Notes under the pieces: model-generated | Told to the model about the DNA's origin: nothing | Databases searched by the model: none | The model's input: the letters and a program-made list of their open reading frames with translations, nothing else | Position numbers and translations under genes: made by a program | Shown: positions 12,500-22,572 of the stretch, piece after piece | Layout: each line of letters begins with the position of its first letter | Numbering within the stretch: the stretch's first letter is position 1 | Virus record (IMG/VR): IMGVR_UViG_3300029258_000763 | Span: 1-25,510 of that record | Source of the DNA: a virus | DNA length: 25,510 nt | Reading direction: 5' to 3' (one strand)

Positions 12500-15018
12500 A
12501 CAAAAAGTCCTTCAAGTGTGCTTTCTCTTTCTGAACTCCAACCGATGGCTTCCAGAATAGACTTCAATGGATCGAGAAACGATTTCTCGAACTGCGTGTC
12601 ATAGTCAACATAATCATGAAGATCGAGCTCCTTCGGCAGTCCGTCTGGGAAGGTGATCACCCTCTCTCTGATCGTGTTGGGCAATTTCAGATAGATGAAT
12701 TTTGCTTTGTCATTCTCTTGAATTGCCTGGTATTTATTGAGGAGTCCGTTCTTCTTCAAATGGTAATTGTACAGCAAAGCGCCTTTGGTCGCGATCGGAG
12801 TGTGAGGTGCATAAACTCTGCTTGAATCTCCGTACTTCTTCAGACCTTTGATTCCTCTCGGGAACGCAATCTCTTCTGGAGTCAGACCATTGAAATGATT
12901 CCTCACTTCTTCGATGTGGTTAATCACCGTATCTTCATCTGTGTCAAGGATCAGACGAATCGTCTCGGTCAAGAACTTGCGGACAGCTTCAGGAGTCGAT
13001 GCTCTCGTCGTCTCGATTCCTGTCACCTTGATCTTGGGAGTCTCGTACCGAACACCTTCATTATCGAGCACGTTGAGGATGTATCGCTTCTTGGCAGTCC
13101 AGATGCCCTTGTTAGCGATTGCCTCTCTGCCCATTTTCATCTTCTGCTGGTACGCGTTGACCTTCTCCGCCATCTCTTCGTACTTTCGATCGATGAATGG
13201 GAGGATAGCCTCTTCTGCCGTTCTATCGAGGAAATCAACAATTTCTTGTTCCGTCTTATGTGGGCAGAAACGAGACACAAGGTCGCCAACCCGAAGATAC
13301 ACTGAGTCAGTGTCGATTGCAACAACATAATCTTTCTTCTCCGTGCCCAGAACTTTATTGAAATATTCATTCAGTCTGTGCTCAATCCATCTGATGCTGA
13401 ATTGACCAGAAATCGTGATTGCCTCTGCCAGCTCAACGTCGTAGTATCGGCAGTATTCATTACCAACTGCACCATATGCCGAATTCAACTGTACCTTGCG
13501 GACCAACTGCTGGTTCTTGTACTTGGTGATGTCGTATTCGATCTTCCTATTGCCAGGGTCTTTCTCTGCTGCCTGCTGACACTCGATCATCTTCTTCTTG
13601 GCGACCTTTCGCTCTTCGTAGAGTTTCTCCATGATCGCAGGCAAAAATCCCTTGAACTTGCGAGTGAAGGTTACACCATTCGATGCAATGGAGAGATCTT
13701 GCTCCTTCCACTCATCGAGGAAGGACTGCGTTCCTTCGGTCGGATTCAGCAGTCTGTCTGGACTCATCAGTCCGAGCATCATACCCTTCTCGGTGTTTGC
13801 CACCTTGGTCTCAGGACTCACGTTGTACTGCATAATCAGGTGGGGATACAGACTGTTCAAATCGAAGGACATGATCCAATCATGCATTCCGACGATTGGT
13901 TCCTTCACATAAGCACCTGCGTACTGTTCTGCCTTCTTCGTCACCGCACGAGGAGGAATGACGATGTTGTGAGCCTTAAGATAATGGTAGATGATGGAGT
14001 CCCACATCTTGACCTGAGAGAAGACGTCCATGAAGTTGACCTTGGCGGCATAGGCGAGAGCGACTGCCAACTCCATCAACTTCAACTTCTCTTCAAGACG
14101 AGTCACAAGATGAACGTCTTTGACGTTGTATTCCATGAACTTCTGGAAGTCATTCTTGTAGAACTCGCGGATCGATCCGTGTTCTTCGTATGACAACTTG
14201 CGTTCACCAAGCTCAACGTACGCGATGTGGTCGAGTCGATAGGACTCTTGGTTCGTGTATGTGAACGTTTGGTAGAGATCGAAGTAATCCATGACCGCGA
14301 TGCCGACGAGATCAAAGATCTTCTGCTCTCGACCACGGCGATGAACACTCTTCTCCTTAGTGATTCGCCATGGACTAAGCCTCTTTGCTTCCTTCTCACC
14401 GAGCACTTCAGTGATTCGTGCAAAAAGATAGGGGATGTCGAAGAATCGGATGTTCCATCCTGTCACGATGTCTGGTCTCTCATTGTCCCAGAAATCGAGG
14501 AATGTGGTCAGGAGGTCCCGTTCTTCAACGTAATCAAAAGAATCGACACCCACAATATTGAAACTACCCAGACCCAAACTAGTAGTTTTATCACCAATCT
14601 GAATAGTGATCGCAATGATCTTCTCCTTGGGGTTGTCGATGTCAGGGAATCCGTGATCACACGTAGTCTCGATGTCGATGGTCGCGACTTTCAGCATGCT
14701 GAAGTCGTAATCCACTTCTTCTTGTGGAAACTCCTTTCCGATAAACTGGCATTCGAGATTGATGTCGCCGTAGATGCGCATGCCACCGACATTATCGTAC
14801 TTCTTGATAAATTCGCGATAATCTCGAATGGAGCCTGGATGTACTGGTTCAACAAACAACCCCTCCAGGTTGCGATATCGTGTTTCGCGTCTGGAGGGGA
14901 TGAAGAGAGTCGGATTGAACTCTGGGTTGGTCTTTACGGCTTTTCCGTTTTCATAACCTCGGTAGTAGATCGTGTTGCCGTATGTGACCACATTGGTATA
15001 GAATTTCTTTTCGCTCAT
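12496..15018 (-). CDS. 43: DNA polymerase, family B, T4 gp43 type
   Basis: This 840-residue replicative polymerase contains the Exo I motif IDIET (D115, E117), [11 protein letters not shown] of Exo II, motif A DLNSLYP near residue 386, the [15 protein letters not shown] helix of motif B, and motif C IDTDSVY near residue 567. Both polymerase and 3'-5' exonuclease sites look intact. T4 gp43 is 898 residues, so this one is slightly compact. The ribosome binding site is weak (GAGAG). The gene follows the DUF1599-type gene by 9 bases and precedes uvsX with a 4-base overlap. No intein or split is seen. Confidence 0.96.
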   Translation of the reverse strand: MSEKKFYTNVVTYGNTIYYRGYENGKAVKTNPEFNPTLFIPSRRETRYRNLEGLFVEPVHPGSIRDYREFIKKYDNVGGMRIYGDINLECQFIGKEFPQEEVDYDFSMLKVATIDIETTCDHGFPDIDNPKEKIIAITIQIGDKTTSLGLGSFNIVGVDSFDYVEERDLLTTFLDFWDNERPDIVTGWNIRFFDIPYLFARITEVLGEKEAKRLSPWRITKEKSVHRRGREQKIFDLVGIAVMDYFDLYQTFTYTNQESYRLDHIAYVELGERKLSYEEHGSIREFYKNDFQKFMEYNVKDVHLVTRLEEKLKLMELAVALAYAAKVNFMDVFSQVKMWDSIIYHYLKAHNIVIPPRAVTKKAEQYAGAYVKEPIVGMHDWIMSFDLNSLYPHLIMQYNVSPETKVANTEKGMMLGLMSPDRLLNPTEGTQSFLDEWKEQDLSIASNGVTFTRKFKGFLPAIMEKLYEERKVAKKKMIECQQAAEKDPGNRKIEYDITKYKNQQLVRKVQLNSAYGAVGNEYCRYYDVELAEAITISGQFSIRWIEHRLNEYFNKVLGTEKKDYVVAIDTDSVYLRVGDLVSRFCPHKTEQEIVDFLDRTAEEAILPFIDRKYEEMAEKVNAYQQKMKMGREAIANKGIWTAKKRYILNVLDNEGVRYETPKIKVTGIETTRASTPEAVRKFLTETIRLILDTDEDTVINHIEEVRNHFNGLTPEEIAFPRGIKGLKKYGDSSRVYAPHTPIATKGALLYNYHLKKNGLLNKYQAIQENDKAKFIYLKLPNTIRERVITFPDGLPKELDLHDYVDYDTQFEKSFLDPLKSILEAIGWSSERESTLEGLFV

Positions 15019-15027
15019 TCTCTCATT

Positions 15028-15417
15028 CTAGCAGTTGGGCGTTGGGTCGTCAAGATCTTCTTCGGTCAGAAATCCAGCCTGACCTCGAACTGGTCGGTTG
15101 GTATCCTTCTTCTCGTTGACGAAGGCACCAAAGAGGACGAGGTAGTTGATCAAATCAACGATAGAGTCAAAGACACTTTCTTCCTTGACTTGTAGCTGAC
15201 CAGCATCGACGAACGTGATCAGTCTGCTGATCTTGTCGAGGATTCGGACCATGAATGCCTGCTCTGTCTTGCAAACACCCATCAGTTCAGATCGCTCGAA
15301 ATTCATCCATGGGTTGCTGGATCCTTCACCAGCGTAGTCGTGATTCTTGAGACGCATCAGCTCTCTAGCAGCATCGCAAAGATCAACATGATATTCAATC
15401 AATTCATCACGATTCAT
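15028..15417 (-). CDS. DUF1599 / nucleotide-modification-associated (MazG-like) protein
   Basis: The 129-residue all-helical protein carries LKNHDYAGEGSSNPWMNF at about 22-40, an ILDKISRL helix with a following DAG turn near 58-73, and EESVFDSIVDLINYLVLFGAF at 79-99. This K-N-x-D-Y ... D-K-x-x-R-L ... E-S-x-x-D-x-x-x-D-L-x-N-Y pattern is that of the DUF1599/Nmad1 group, which is related to all-alpha NTP pyrophosphatases. The acidic residues could bind Mg and a nucleotide. A role in trimming or sensing nucleotide pools fits its place between dut and the polymerase, but the substrate is unknown. GAGGTGA lies just before the ATG. Confidence 0.8.
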   Translation of the reverse strand: MNRDELIEYHVDLCDAARELMRLKNHDYAGEGSSNPWMNFERSELMGVCKTEQAFMVRILDKISRLITFVDAGQLQVKEESVFDSIVDLINYLVLFGAFVNEKKDTNRPVRGQAGFLTEEDLDDPTPNC

Positions 15418-15428
15418 TTTTCACCTCA

Positions 15429-15998
15429 TTACTGAATACCAGTAGATCCAAGACCACCAACACGGTCGGTCCTTTGCTCTGGTCGGACGTTTGTCTCTTC
15501 GAAAGTGTGTGGTTCTACTCGAACCAACTCTGCTTGGCAGATCCGATCCCCATGATTAATCGTAATGGGCATGTCACTGTTGTTGACCATCAGAGCCTTG
15601 ATCTCATGAAAGTAGTCAGAATCGATGACTCCTTCACAATTCGCCACGATGAATCCCTTCTTGATCGAAAGTCCAGATCGTGGATGAAGCCTAACCGAGA
15701 ATCCCTTGGGGATGTCGAAAACGACACCAGTAGGAATTACAGCACGGTGGCGCGGTGGGATCAAGACCGAGGACTGTGGCTCGTCGTTGACGAACACCGT
15801 CTCAACGACAGCCGTAATCATCTCGTTGTGTGGGGTGTAGAGAGTGACTGATCTGATCTCTGGGAACCTGTCTTCAGAAGACACTGGTCCATGGAGATGT
15901 GCACAAAGATCATAGCATGCGGCTTCTTGTGTGCTCAGTACTGGATGTTGAACATTGGAGTGGGTACGAAAATAACGAAGAGTAGGCAAACCGTTCAT
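15429..15998 (-). CDS. dut: dUTP diphosphatase (trimeric dUTPase)
   Basis: The enzyme hydrolyses dUTP to dUMP, keeping uracil out of DNA and supplying ThyX. All five motifs are present: AACYDL at 26-31, PRSGL at 106-110, GVIDSDYFHEI at 123-133, GDRICQ at 150-155 and RVGGLGSTG at 179-187. In motif III the usual Gly of 'GE' is replaced by His. At 189 residues it is longer than the common 140-155. The extra segment is between motif I and the RxxIPTG strand (about 35-80), a form seen in some phages. AGGAG lies 11 bases before the ATG. It is the first gene after the promoter at 16050-16078. Confidence 0.94.
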   Translation of the reverse strand: MNGLPTLRYFRTHSNVQHPVLSTQEAACYDLCAHLHGPVSSEDRFPEIRSVTLYTPHNEMITAVVETVFVNDEPQSSVLIPPRHRAVIPTGVVFDIPKGFSVRLHPRSGLSIKKGFIVANCEGVIDSDYFHEIKALMVNNSDMPITINHGDRICQAELVRVEPHTFEETNVRPEQRTDRVGGLGSTGIQ

Positions 15999-16049
15999 AG
16001 TCTAGAATTCTCCTGTGTGTTTTATTCCAACCCCCTTGAAGGGACTCTT

Positions 16050-16078
16050 AATTTATTCGATAGGCGTTCTGGAGTCAA
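16050..16078 (-). promoter_or_regulatory. Sigma-70-type promoter for the replication operon
   Basis: On the minus strand TTGACT (16078-16073), a 17-base spacer and TAAATT (16055-16050). The 11 bases GATGGGTTGAC (16084-16074) are identical to those at the other promoter (4335-4325), and GAAC follows in both spacers. The transcript would start near 16043 with a leader of about 45 bases before dut. This lies at the junction of the structural and replication regions. Confidence 0.75.
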
Positions 16079-16089
16079 CCCATCTAGTA

Positions 16090-16416
16090 TCACAAGCCAG
16101 ATTCTGGGCTGTACAGTAGAGGACGAACGCATGGCTTGCTGATGATGGCTTGTGCGGTTGCACCAGAGATTTCCGAGAGAAGAGTGGTGAATGCACCAGC
16201 GACTGCATTGATATCAGCACCAGTGAGACGAGAGACACCTTGGCTCTCTCTTCCGTCTTCTACGACCTCTGTTGGGTCGTTTGGAAACTCACCAGCGATC
16301 TGTGCCCACTTGTTTGCGAAGTCTGCACCTCTTGCACCCATGTAACGAACTGTTTCGCACATTGGGCGAATGTACTCATTGACGAACTTGATCGCTTCAG
16401 GATCTGTGATTGCCAT
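16090..16416 (-). CDS. Unknown protein (108 aa) at the end of the structural region
   Basis: The protein has two helical-looking halves: residues 1-45 (MAITDPEAIKFVNEYIRPMC and onward) and 66-93 (ADINAVAGAFTTLLSEISGA), with a polar linker between. There is no signal peptide, membrane helix or enzyme motif. Its ATG overlaps the stop of the 69-residue gene in TGATG, so the two are coupled. It is the last gene before the promoter of the replication operon. No family is recognised; a virion or assembly role is suggested only by location. Confidence 0.7.
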   Translation of the reverse strand: MAITDPEAIKFVNEYIRPMCETVRYMGARGADFANKWAQIAGEFPNDPTEVVEDGRESQGVSRLTGADINAVAGAFTTLLSEISGATAQAIISKPCVRPLLYSPESGL

Positions 16417-16625
16417 CAGGCACCTCCGTTATCAAATGTGATACCCTTCAGTGCGTTTGCTGCTGTTGAAAGTTCTGTTGCTTTTGCAAGGAATGAGTCG
16501 ATGAGCGCTTCATCGGTTGCGGTTCTTTCCTCTTGTGATGTGTAGATAACACCCAACTTGGTGATGTTACCTTCGATCTTACTCATGAGTGTCATGATGT
16601 CTGCGAATGGATAGAGTGATTTCAT
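16416..16625 (-). CDS. Unknown small helical protein (69 aa)
   Basis: The ATG at 16625 has AAAGGAG upstream at 9 bases. The product is mostly helical in appearance (MKSLYPFADIMTLMSKIEGN, then a polar stretch and DEALIDSFLAKATELSTAANA) and ends with Gly-Gly-Ala. No known domain is seen. It is coupled to the following 108-residue gene and both may serve one function. A TACTAAATA sequence lies about 20 bases upstream. Confidence 0.7.
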   Translation of the reverse strand: MKSLYPFADIMTLMSKIEGNITKLGVIYTSQEERTATDEALIDSFLAKATELSTAANALKGITFDNGGA

Positions 16626-16643
16626 TCTATATTCTCCTTTATT

Positions 16644-16652
16644 CTATTTAGT
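16644..16652 (-). promoter_or_regulatory. Weak late-promoter-like box
   Basis: The minus strand reads ACTAAATA here, matching 6 of 8 positions of the T4 late box TATAAATA, upstream of the 69-residue gene. It includes the stop codon of the preceding gene. The match is weak. Confidence 0.15.
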
Positions 16653-16959
16653 ATTCTCTGCGATATGGATTCGCGACATGGCGGAATCCTTTGTCTTCGT
16701 ATAGAAAGTCATCCACCGAATCAGTGAACAACAAATCGTCTGTCGTTGGTTCGAGTGGGATCTCATCTTCCTCTGGGAGTTCTACTGCAATACCAAGTTC
16801 CGTGAGTCGTGATTCCCACTCGGCACGATTGTAGAACAACTCCAGATTCGGTTGTCCTGTGGTGATCACGATTCCTTCTCTCACCTGTGCATAGTGAATC
16901 TTCTCACCAAGTCCGTGAGCAATACACCATGTCGTTTGTGTCGTTATATGTTCGTGCAT
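16648..16959 (-). CDS. Unknown protein (103 aa) following the DUF285 fibre gene
   Basis: The N-terminal half is predicted strand-rich (TTWCIAHGLGEKIHYAQVRE, then GIVITTGQPNLELF), followed by a Trp-containing helix and an acidic tail (LPEEDEIPLEPTTDD). Its N-terminus resembles short proteins that follow tail-fibre genes, but no family can be named. AGGA precedes the ATG at 16959, which overlaps the stop of the repeat protein (TAATG). Coupling to that gene suggests a role with it, for example as a fibre cap or chaperone; this is inference. Confidence 0.7.
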   Translation of the reverse strand: MHEHITTQTTWCIAHGLGEKIHYAQVREGIVITTGQPNLELFYNRAEWESRLTELGIAVELPEEDEIPLEPTTDDLLFTDSVDDFLYEDKGFRHVANPYRREY

Positions 16960-18104
16960 TATGCTTGTCCTGAATCAGTGATGGTCCAACCAAGAGTCGT
17001 TACAAGATATGCTCTTGCGGACACTGCATCGGTATATTGACCCGATCCGATTCCCGTGTATGTCGTATTGTTATACTGAAGTCCAGATGCACCAAGAGAT
17101 TCGGCAGTGGTGTAACTGTTGTCATATGCCCAGTTCGCAAGACAAATCAACCATTTACTGTAGTTCTCTACGGATAATCCGCTATTGGCCAACATACCAG
17201 AAAAATTAGCAGCAGTTGTAGAAGGGCTCCATCCGCTGATATCTTGGTCAAAGGAAGATGCACCAATGAACATCAACCCCATGTCCGTTACATTCGAAAC
17301 ATCCCACGAACCGATATCTTGGTTGAATACGCCAGCACTATTGAACATCTGATTCATATTTGTCACACTTGACACATCCCAAGATCCTATATCTTGGTTG
17401 AACGTAGATGCATTATCGAACAGATTTCTCATATTTGTCACATTCGAAACATCCCAAGATCCTATATCTTGGTTGAACGTAGATGCATTATCGAACAGAT
17501 TTCTCATATTTGTCACATTCGAAACATCCCAAGATCCTATATCTTGGTTGAACGCCACTGCGTTATTAAATGCTTGACGCATATTCGTCACACTTGACAC
17601 ATCCCAAGAGCCGACGTTTCCATTAAAAACAGTAGCAAGATTAAATAATCGGAAAAATCCGTTTGAACTAATATTTCTTAAATCAGCAGAAGACTTCAGA
17701 GGAGTACCGACCATTGACCGTACTTCGCGAAATAAACCATGATCGCTGCTTCCTAACCCATCGTATTTGATGTCACCCATCGCGACGAGTTCAGTGATCT
17801 TGTTTTCGTCATAGTTTCTACTAAGGTACGAGTTATTTCCAAATGCGTGACTTGGATTTGCTGCATATATCTTGACAAGATATCTCTTTGTTGAGTCTGC
17901 ATAACCGTGAGTAATACCACCAGTTGTAGTCACTGTTTCTGGATAACTTCCGTCACCCCAGTCGATCAACACATTATTGGTTGCAGCGGCAATCCGACTA
18001 AACCCAAAATTACCAACACCAGATTGTTCGGCAGTATCAACCCGCACCTCCACACAGAGAGCAGGTTCTTCTCCACACAGTTCTCCACCAAACCAGTTGC
18101 TCAT
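16959..18104 (-). CDS. Fibre/adhesin protein with DUF285 (BspA-type) repeats
   Basis: The 381-residue protein has an N-terminal part with an [20 protein letters not shown] strand pattern. The middle (about 160-280) is made of 25-residue repeats of the form [20 protein letters not shown], the DUF285 signature known from bacterial surface proteins of the BspA type. The C-terminus, with [18 protein letters not shown], matches the cap that often follows such repeats. There is no signal peptide. GAGGT precedes the ATG, which overlaps the stop of the 903-residue fibre-like gene by four bases. Host-surface recognition is the likely role; this is inference from the family and location. Confidence 0.85.
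   Translation of the reverse strand: MSNWFGGELCGEEPALCVEVRVDTAEQSGVGNFGFSRIAAATNNVLIDWGDGSYPETVTTTGGITHGYADSTKRYLVKIYAANPSHAFGNNSYLSRNYDENKITELVAMGDIKYDGLGSSDHGLFREVRSMVGTPLKSSADLRNISSNGFFRLFNLATVFNGNVGSWDVSSVTNMRQAFNNAVAFNQDIGSWDVSNVTNMRNLFDNASTFNQDIGSWDVSNVTNMRNLFDNASTFNQDIGSWDVSSVTNMNQMFNSAGVFNQDIGSWDVSNVTDMGLMFIGASSFDQDISGWSPSTTAANFSGMLANSGLSVENYSKWLICLANWAYDNSYTTAESLGASGLQYNNTTYTGIGSGQYTDAVSARAYLVTTLGWTITDSGQA
17279..17625 (-). repeat. 75-bp tandem repeats inside the DUF285 gene
   Basis: The DUF285 repeats are 75 bp long at DNA level. Copies beginning at 17374 and 17449 are identical over the whole period, and the identity continues about 30 bases into the copy at 17524; flanking units have diverged. 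This points to recent duplication of one repeat, or to slippage or recombination that changes repeat number. Confidence 0.9.
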
Positions 18105-20812
18105 TGAGTGTACCTCACCGCAAATCTAAAGTCATAACAAGCACTATAGTTGGATGTCACCATTTCGAGTGTTCCACCTTCGGCAAGTGATGTGTTTGAC
18201 AGAGATGCGGTGGCACCCGTTGGTGTGACATTGAGAGATCCGACTGTTGCACCAGAGTTGTAGAGATCCGCAGAGATTCCACCTGTTCCGCAGATGGCAT
18301 AGAACTCTGTGATGGTTCTTCCGACTGGTGCCCGTGGATCGAGGTAGTAGGTTCCCTCGGATGGGGCGTAGATATGTCCTGCGTAGGATGAGGTGACGGT
18401 CTTTCTTGGAACCAGACTCAGGAACAGGTTTTCACCAGATACCATATTTGCTTCGTCATTGATCAGATCGGTTCCACTGAAGGTAAATCTCCAGTAGGAT
18501 GAACCAGAAACGTCTGTCAACTGAGATGATGGAATGTCTCCGATGTATAAAACTCTATTTCCATCAGCACTGGACACAAGAACAGATCCACCACCAGCAT
18601 CATAGAAGTCTTGAATAGCACCAGTCATTCCCAGACCTGATGCCGATGTATAACTGACCGTCATGACCGCTGAGGTGATACAGATTTCTCCAGCACCCAT
18701 TGATGGAACCGATGGTTCGAATGTGAATCGAATACCCGCACCACCAGCGGTTATGTCTCCAGTTGCTCCGTTGACTGAAGATACACCTTCTACTGCACCA
18801 GTTGCTCCGTTGAATGATTCGACGTAATCAGTAATGCTTGTTGCTGCTGTGTCTTGGTGGGTTCCGTCTGGGAAGGTAATGCCGCCAGCATCCAGTGAGA
18901 TACCTACTAAGGCATTCAACTCATCATAGGATTTTAACTTACCGAAGACATATAGATCCTTATTTGTACCAGAAGAACCAACATAGACTCTTGTGGCGTC
19001 TGCTTTAATCATTCTGGAGTTATCTTGGTAAATCTCGAACTTATTGACACCAAAGTTAACAAAGTCATCAGTGTCTGTGACACTCATAATTTTTTCGTTT
19101 GTTCCTATGAACAAATTACCTACCGTAATCCCACCATCACTTGAGATACCTGCCACATGGAGTGTCAATGAACTGGTATCAACGGTTCCTGTCAAACCAT
19201 TGAACGAAGAGACGCCTTCTACGTCACCAGTTACCCCGTTGAATGTTTCAACGTTGTTATAGGTTTTCAAAGGTGAAATGGTGATTCTAACCCGATCACC
19301 AGCAGTTAGGCTTGGATACCCCCAGGTATTACCAGACGTACCACCAGTGATTGCATCTTCAATATCGAAAGACCAATAAGTGCCACTTTGATATACTGCT
19401 GGACCTACGGTGTATGTCGCATATGCAGAACCAGCACCAGCGGTGAAACCTTTGGTTCTAACAATATTGATTAGACTTCTAGAGTTGGTCAGATCACTGA
19501 AAATCTGCCTGTTATCTTCTCCCAACTCTCCAGTCTTATGAATCTGAACTTGGTTATTTGGTATGATGGAGGTGTCTACATATACCTCACCATTATTGGT
19601 TGGAGTTCCACTGGTGAAACCGTAACTAAGGACAATATTTCCTTCTCTGTCAAATTCTCTCTGACCAGCAACCAAAGGACCTCCACCACCAGAAGGAATT
19701 CTGGTAACTGCAAACAAAAGACCGTCGTCGTCGTTGTCTGTGTCACCAGGCGTCCAGTTGTGTTGTTCCAGTGCAGTCGTGAAGTTGCCAGCAGCCACAC
19801 TCTGGCCGAGGTTAAAACTGGGAGAGTAGGTAATGTCACTCCACTCTCCGTCAGTGTTAATTATGAATGCGTCTCCACTATCACCAGGGTTTTGTACCAC
19901 ATCGTCGTAATACCCAACGTACTGGTTTTCATCCCAGGGCTCTGTGGTTGAGGTGTTCTGCCCAACTACGAACCTCATATAAATCTGGCCTGGTCTGTAT
20001 GTCACACCACCATTAACAAATGTCTCTGCGTTTTCAACACTGATGATGTCACCTGGACCAACTTGTTTGAAAAACAGGGTAGCATCGACACCATCAATAT
20101 CAATCTTGTTAAAGAATGCCCTCTGAGGAGGAAGATAGAACGGGGCCTGGTCCATATCTGGCCAGATGCCGCCTCCAACGGTAGGGCACCAGTGTCCAGT
20201 TTTTTCCAGTATCGTGTAACCACTCAGCGCAAACTTTGTGTCCCCACTCGAAAGGCTATAGGGAGCAAACCTATATCTCAGTTCAGAAGGAACAGTTGGT
20301 AAGTCTGCAGTTTTGCCAGTTGTGGTTACAAGAACAATAACGTCTTGTCCATCTGTCAACGCGTTGCTGACCAGATGGCTGCCGTTAAAAGTCAACACAG
20401 TGTCATCTGGAGCTGATTTGTAGTCTCCAGTGACAAAGGACATGTTGTTGATTGTCTTGTCTCTGTCTTCGGCAGCCCAGTAGATTAGGCCAGTTTCTGC
20501 TACTCTGACAGATTCCCAGAATGAAGTCAGATCGTTTCCATCTAGATCTTCTGGGTGAACACTGAAAGTGTTTCCAGAGATATTAATACCACCAGTAGTT
20601 CCTGAAGTGACACCGCCAGTTTTGTACTCATATCTGAACCCCATGTAGGGGTCACGAGCAGAAATGGTGCCAAGACCTGAAGTTGATCTCTTATAGAACA
20701 ACTTGTCATCGGCGGTGTTGATCGCCAGCTCACCGTACGCCATCTGGGAGACATCAGGCGTCGCCCCAGAGGATTGTGAGTTAAATATCCTAATCTCAGA
20801 TTCTTTAGCCAT
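18101..20812 (-). CDS. Large fibre-like structural protein (903 aa)
   Basis: The N-terminus ([15 protein letters not shown]..., then [20 protein letters not shown]) is the 'GELAIN..DDKLFYK' module common at the start of marine phage fibre proteins, and a shorter relative opens the 524-residue neighbour. The centre holds four degenerate repeats of the type [13 protein letters not shown] at about residues 520-690, and the rest is beta-rich with many Gly, Thr and Ser. The C-terminus has a jelly-roll-like pattern ([20 protein letters not shown] and onward). No enzyme motif is seen. A tail-fibre or baseplate-attached adhesin is likely; the receptor is unknown. It overlaps the DUF285 gene by four bases. 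Confidence 0.8.
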   Translation of the reverse strand: MAKESEIRIFNSQSSGATPDVSQMAYGELAINTADDKLFYKRSTSGLGTISARDPYMGFRYEYKTGGVTSGTTGGINISGNTFSVHPEDLDGNDLTSFWESVRVAETGLIYWAAEDRDKTINNMSFVTGDYKSAPDDTVLTFNGSHLVSNALTDGQDVIVLVTTTGKTADLPTVPSELRYRFAPYSLSSGDTKFALSGYTILEKTGHWCPTVGGGIWPDMDQAPFYLPPQRAFFNKIDIDGVDATLFFKQVGPGDIISVENAETFVNGGVTYRPGQIYMRFVVGQNTSTTEPWDENQYVGYYDDVVQNPGDSGDAFIINTDGEWSDITYSPSFNLGQSVAAGNFTTALEQHNWTPGDTDNDDDGLLFAVTRIPSGGGGPLVAGQREFDREGNIVLSYGFTSGTPTNNGEVYVDTSIIPNNQVQIHKTGELGEDNRQIFSDLTNSRSLINIVRTKGFTAGAGSAYATYTVGPAVYQSGTYWSFDIEDAITGGTSGNTWGYPSLTAGDRVRITISPLKTYNNVETFNGVTGDVEGVSSFNGLTGTVDTSSLTLHVAGISSDGGITVGNLFIGTNEKIMSVTDTDDFVNFGVNKFEIYQDNSRMIKADATRVYVGSSGTNKDLYVFGKLKSYDELNALVGISLDAGGITFPDGTHQDTAATSITDYVESFNGATGAVEGVSSVNGATGDITAGGAGIRFTFEPSVPSMGAGEICITSAVMTVSYTSASGLGMTGAIQDFYDAGGGSVLVSSADGNRVLYIGDIPSSQLTDVSGSSYWRFTFSGTDLINDEANMVSGENLFLSLVPRKTVTSSYAGHIYAPSEGTYYLDPRAPVGRTITEFYAICGTGGISADLYNSGATVGSLNVTPTGATASLSNTSLAEGGTLEMVTSNYSACYDFRFAVRYTQ

Positions 20813-20954
20813 TTATCTGTGACTCCAGTTGCTTTATTTTTTCACTCAATTCCAGCACCTTGGCTTCCAGACGTATTGATACGGAAACAGAATCAAGGTA
20901 CTTTTGCATGAGAATTTGGTTCAAATGCCTAACATAGTCACCATTCTCGTTCAT
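20805..20954 (-). CDS. Tiny coiled-coil protein (49 aa) between fibre genes
   Basis: ATG 20954 is preceded by GGAG at 7 bases; TAA overlaps the start of the 903-residue gene. The product is one long helix with heptad spacing (VRHLNQILMQKYLDSVSVSI, then RLEAKVLELSEKIKQLESQI). Short coiled-coil proteins sit between fibre genes in other T4-like marine phages, from memory. It may help fibre trimerisation or serve as a linker; no experimental function is known to me. Confidence 0.65.
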   Translation of the reverse strand: MNENGDYVRHLNQILMQKYLDSVSVSIRLEAKVLELSEKIKQLESQING

Positions 20955-20969
20955 TATGTATCTCCATTA

Positions 20970-22544
20970 TCAGAATGTGCCTCCACTGATATTAGCGACG
21001 AGTGTAGCAACTGAAGATCCTGAGACATCTACCACGTTGTCTGTACCACTAAGAGGGTCTGTGGTCAGACTATCGAAAAGATAATAACTTCCATTTGTGG
21101 CATCTCTGGCAAGACCAGTATAATTGGTGCCAGAATCGTCATACTGACCGTAGAAACCGATGTCAACTGAATCCGTTGCATTGTTTCTTGCCAGTTTAAT
21201 CAGTGGGTCCTCAACCACTAGGCGATCGGTGTCGACTGTAGTTGCTGTACCTGTGACGTACAGGTTGACGCACTCCATGGTGCCACCAACCGTCAGGTTG
21301 CCATCGATGTCTACATCTGTTGGAAGACCGATAGTGACAGTACCAGCAGTTTCAGACACTACGACTTCTGTTGCGGTGCCTTCAATCGTGATACCACTGC
21401 CGAGAGAGATCTCGGTGGAACCAGAACCATCACTGATTGTGATGCTGCTGTTGACCAGTTCATCATTGGCGACACCACCATCTTTAATGGTCACAATACC
21501 AGCAGATGGATTGATGCTGAAGTTTGTCGAGCTGAAAGCGGCAACACCAAGGTCGCCACCAGTGGATGCCGTCACGCCATAGATGATGACGTCGCCAGAA
21601 GTCGGATCAGTTCTGATACCACTGGCAGTGACACCAGTGACTGAAGAAACACCAGAAGATCCGATGAAAGTAACTTCACCGTCACCATCGACCGCGAAGT
21701 CACCGCTATTGAACTTGGCAACACCGAGGACGGAAGTGGATGCCTGCTGGACGCCGATAGTAAACCCTGCAGCAGACACATTGAAGACAGCAGCAGTACC
21801 ACCGTCGATTTCAATTCTGTGGGTGCTTGGTGTTACGTTGGAGCCATCTACCGTGATGCCTTTCAAAACGGAATCTTCTAGAGATACCGCACCAAGATTT
21901 ACATTGAAATCGTCTGCGTTGAATGAGGCAACACCCTTGGTAGAAGTGGATGCATTGATACCTCTGACGTTGACAGTTGCGTCGTTACCAGCCTTGGTTA
22001 TCAGATTGGTTAGTATGCCGTTGTCACCAGTGATACAAATTGTATCACCGAGAGTGAAAGATTGGGAATCACCATCGTCGTCAAGAATAGTGATTGATGC
22101 TGCATTTACCTGAGCATCAGTAAAACTGAAGTTATTAGAGTTGAATGAGGCAACACCTGGTGTGGAAGTGGTGGCGGTGATACCACGGAAGTTGAGAGCA
22201 CCGCCATCAATATTATGGGTGATACCATGAATAGTCGTCACATCGACTGAACCAGTCAAAGTCTCGATGCTAGTTACACCAGCAGAAGCACCAATCTGGG
22301 CATCGACGTAAGTCTTGATTGCGAGCTGCGATGCCAACGCATTATGGGTTGCACCAGCACCTCCAAGGTTGGTATCCTCATCGACTGGTGCACCAATACA
22401 AACGGACGATCCAGCACCTTTACCAGTACCGATGAAGAGTCTTTCGGAACCTCCTGCATAAGCGAATTCGCCGATTGAGAGGTCGTCTGGTCCAGTGACT
22501 GCGGTGTTACTGGAAAGAATTTGAATTAAGCTTTCTCTTGCCAT
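20970..22544 (-). CDS. Repeat-containing fibre/structural protein (524 aa)
   Basis: The N-terminal module (LSIGEFAYAGGSERLFIGTG at about 22-41) resembles the opening of marine phage fibre proteins. It is followed by YVDAQIGA and then a Ser/Thr/Asp/Gly-rich body with degenerate repeats containing GVASFNSNNFSF, GVASFNADDFNV, GVAKFNSGDFAV and GVAAFSSTNFSI, each after a strand such as GITATTSTP. The final third (LTVGGTMECVNLYVTGTATT, then DPLIKLARNN and GFYGQYDDSG) looks like the shaft end used in many long fibres. AGGGG precedes the ATG. It lies in the adhesion cluster; it should be a virion protein. Confidence 0.8.
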   Translation of the reverse strand: MARESLIQILSSNTAVTGPDDLSIGEFAYAGGSERLFIGTGKGAGSSVCIGAPVDEDTNLGGAGATHNALASQLAIKTYVDAQIGASAGVTSIETLTGSVDVTTIHGITHNIDGGALNFRGITATTSTPGVASFNSNNFSFTDAQVNAASITILDDDGDSQSFTLGDTICITGDNGILTNLITKAGNDATVNVRGINASTSTKGVASFNADDFNVNLGAVSLEDSVLKGITVDGSNVTPSTHRIEIDGGTAAVFNVSAAGFTIGVQQASTSVLGVAKFNSGDFAVDGDGEVTFIGSSGVSSVTGVTASGIRTDPTSGDVIIYGVTASTGGDLGVAAFSSTNFSINPSAGIVTIKDGGVANDELVNSSITISDGSGSTEISLGSGITIEGTATEVVVSETAGTVTIGLPTDVDIDGNLTVGGTMECVNLYVTGTATTVDTDRLVVEDPLIKLARNNATDSVDIGFYGQYDDSGTNYTGLARDATNGSYYLFDSLTTDPLSGTDNVVDVSGSSVATLVANISGGTF

Positions 22545-22572
22545 TTTTGATATCCCCTAATTTAGTGACGGT

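Noticed and set aside
12730-12742. Further AATAAATA and GATAAATA boxes (12732, 9915)
   Set aside because: They are inside polymerase and helicase coding sequence far from any gene start, so they probably arose by chance.
11699-15195. Several plus-strand frames of 270-320 codons opposite uvsX and the polymerase
   Set aside because: They lie entirely antisense to genes with clear family motifs and show no domain of their own.
16021-16045. Palindrome CCCTTGAAGGG in the dut leader, possible operator or terminator
   Set aside because: The perfect palindrome leaves no hairpin loop and has no T-run. It could be a protein binding site, but nothing else supports it.
17279-17625. Regularly spaced identical repeats that could suggest a CRISPR array
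   Set aside because: The period is 75 bp without unique spacers, and each unit encodes a DUF285 protein repeat in frame.
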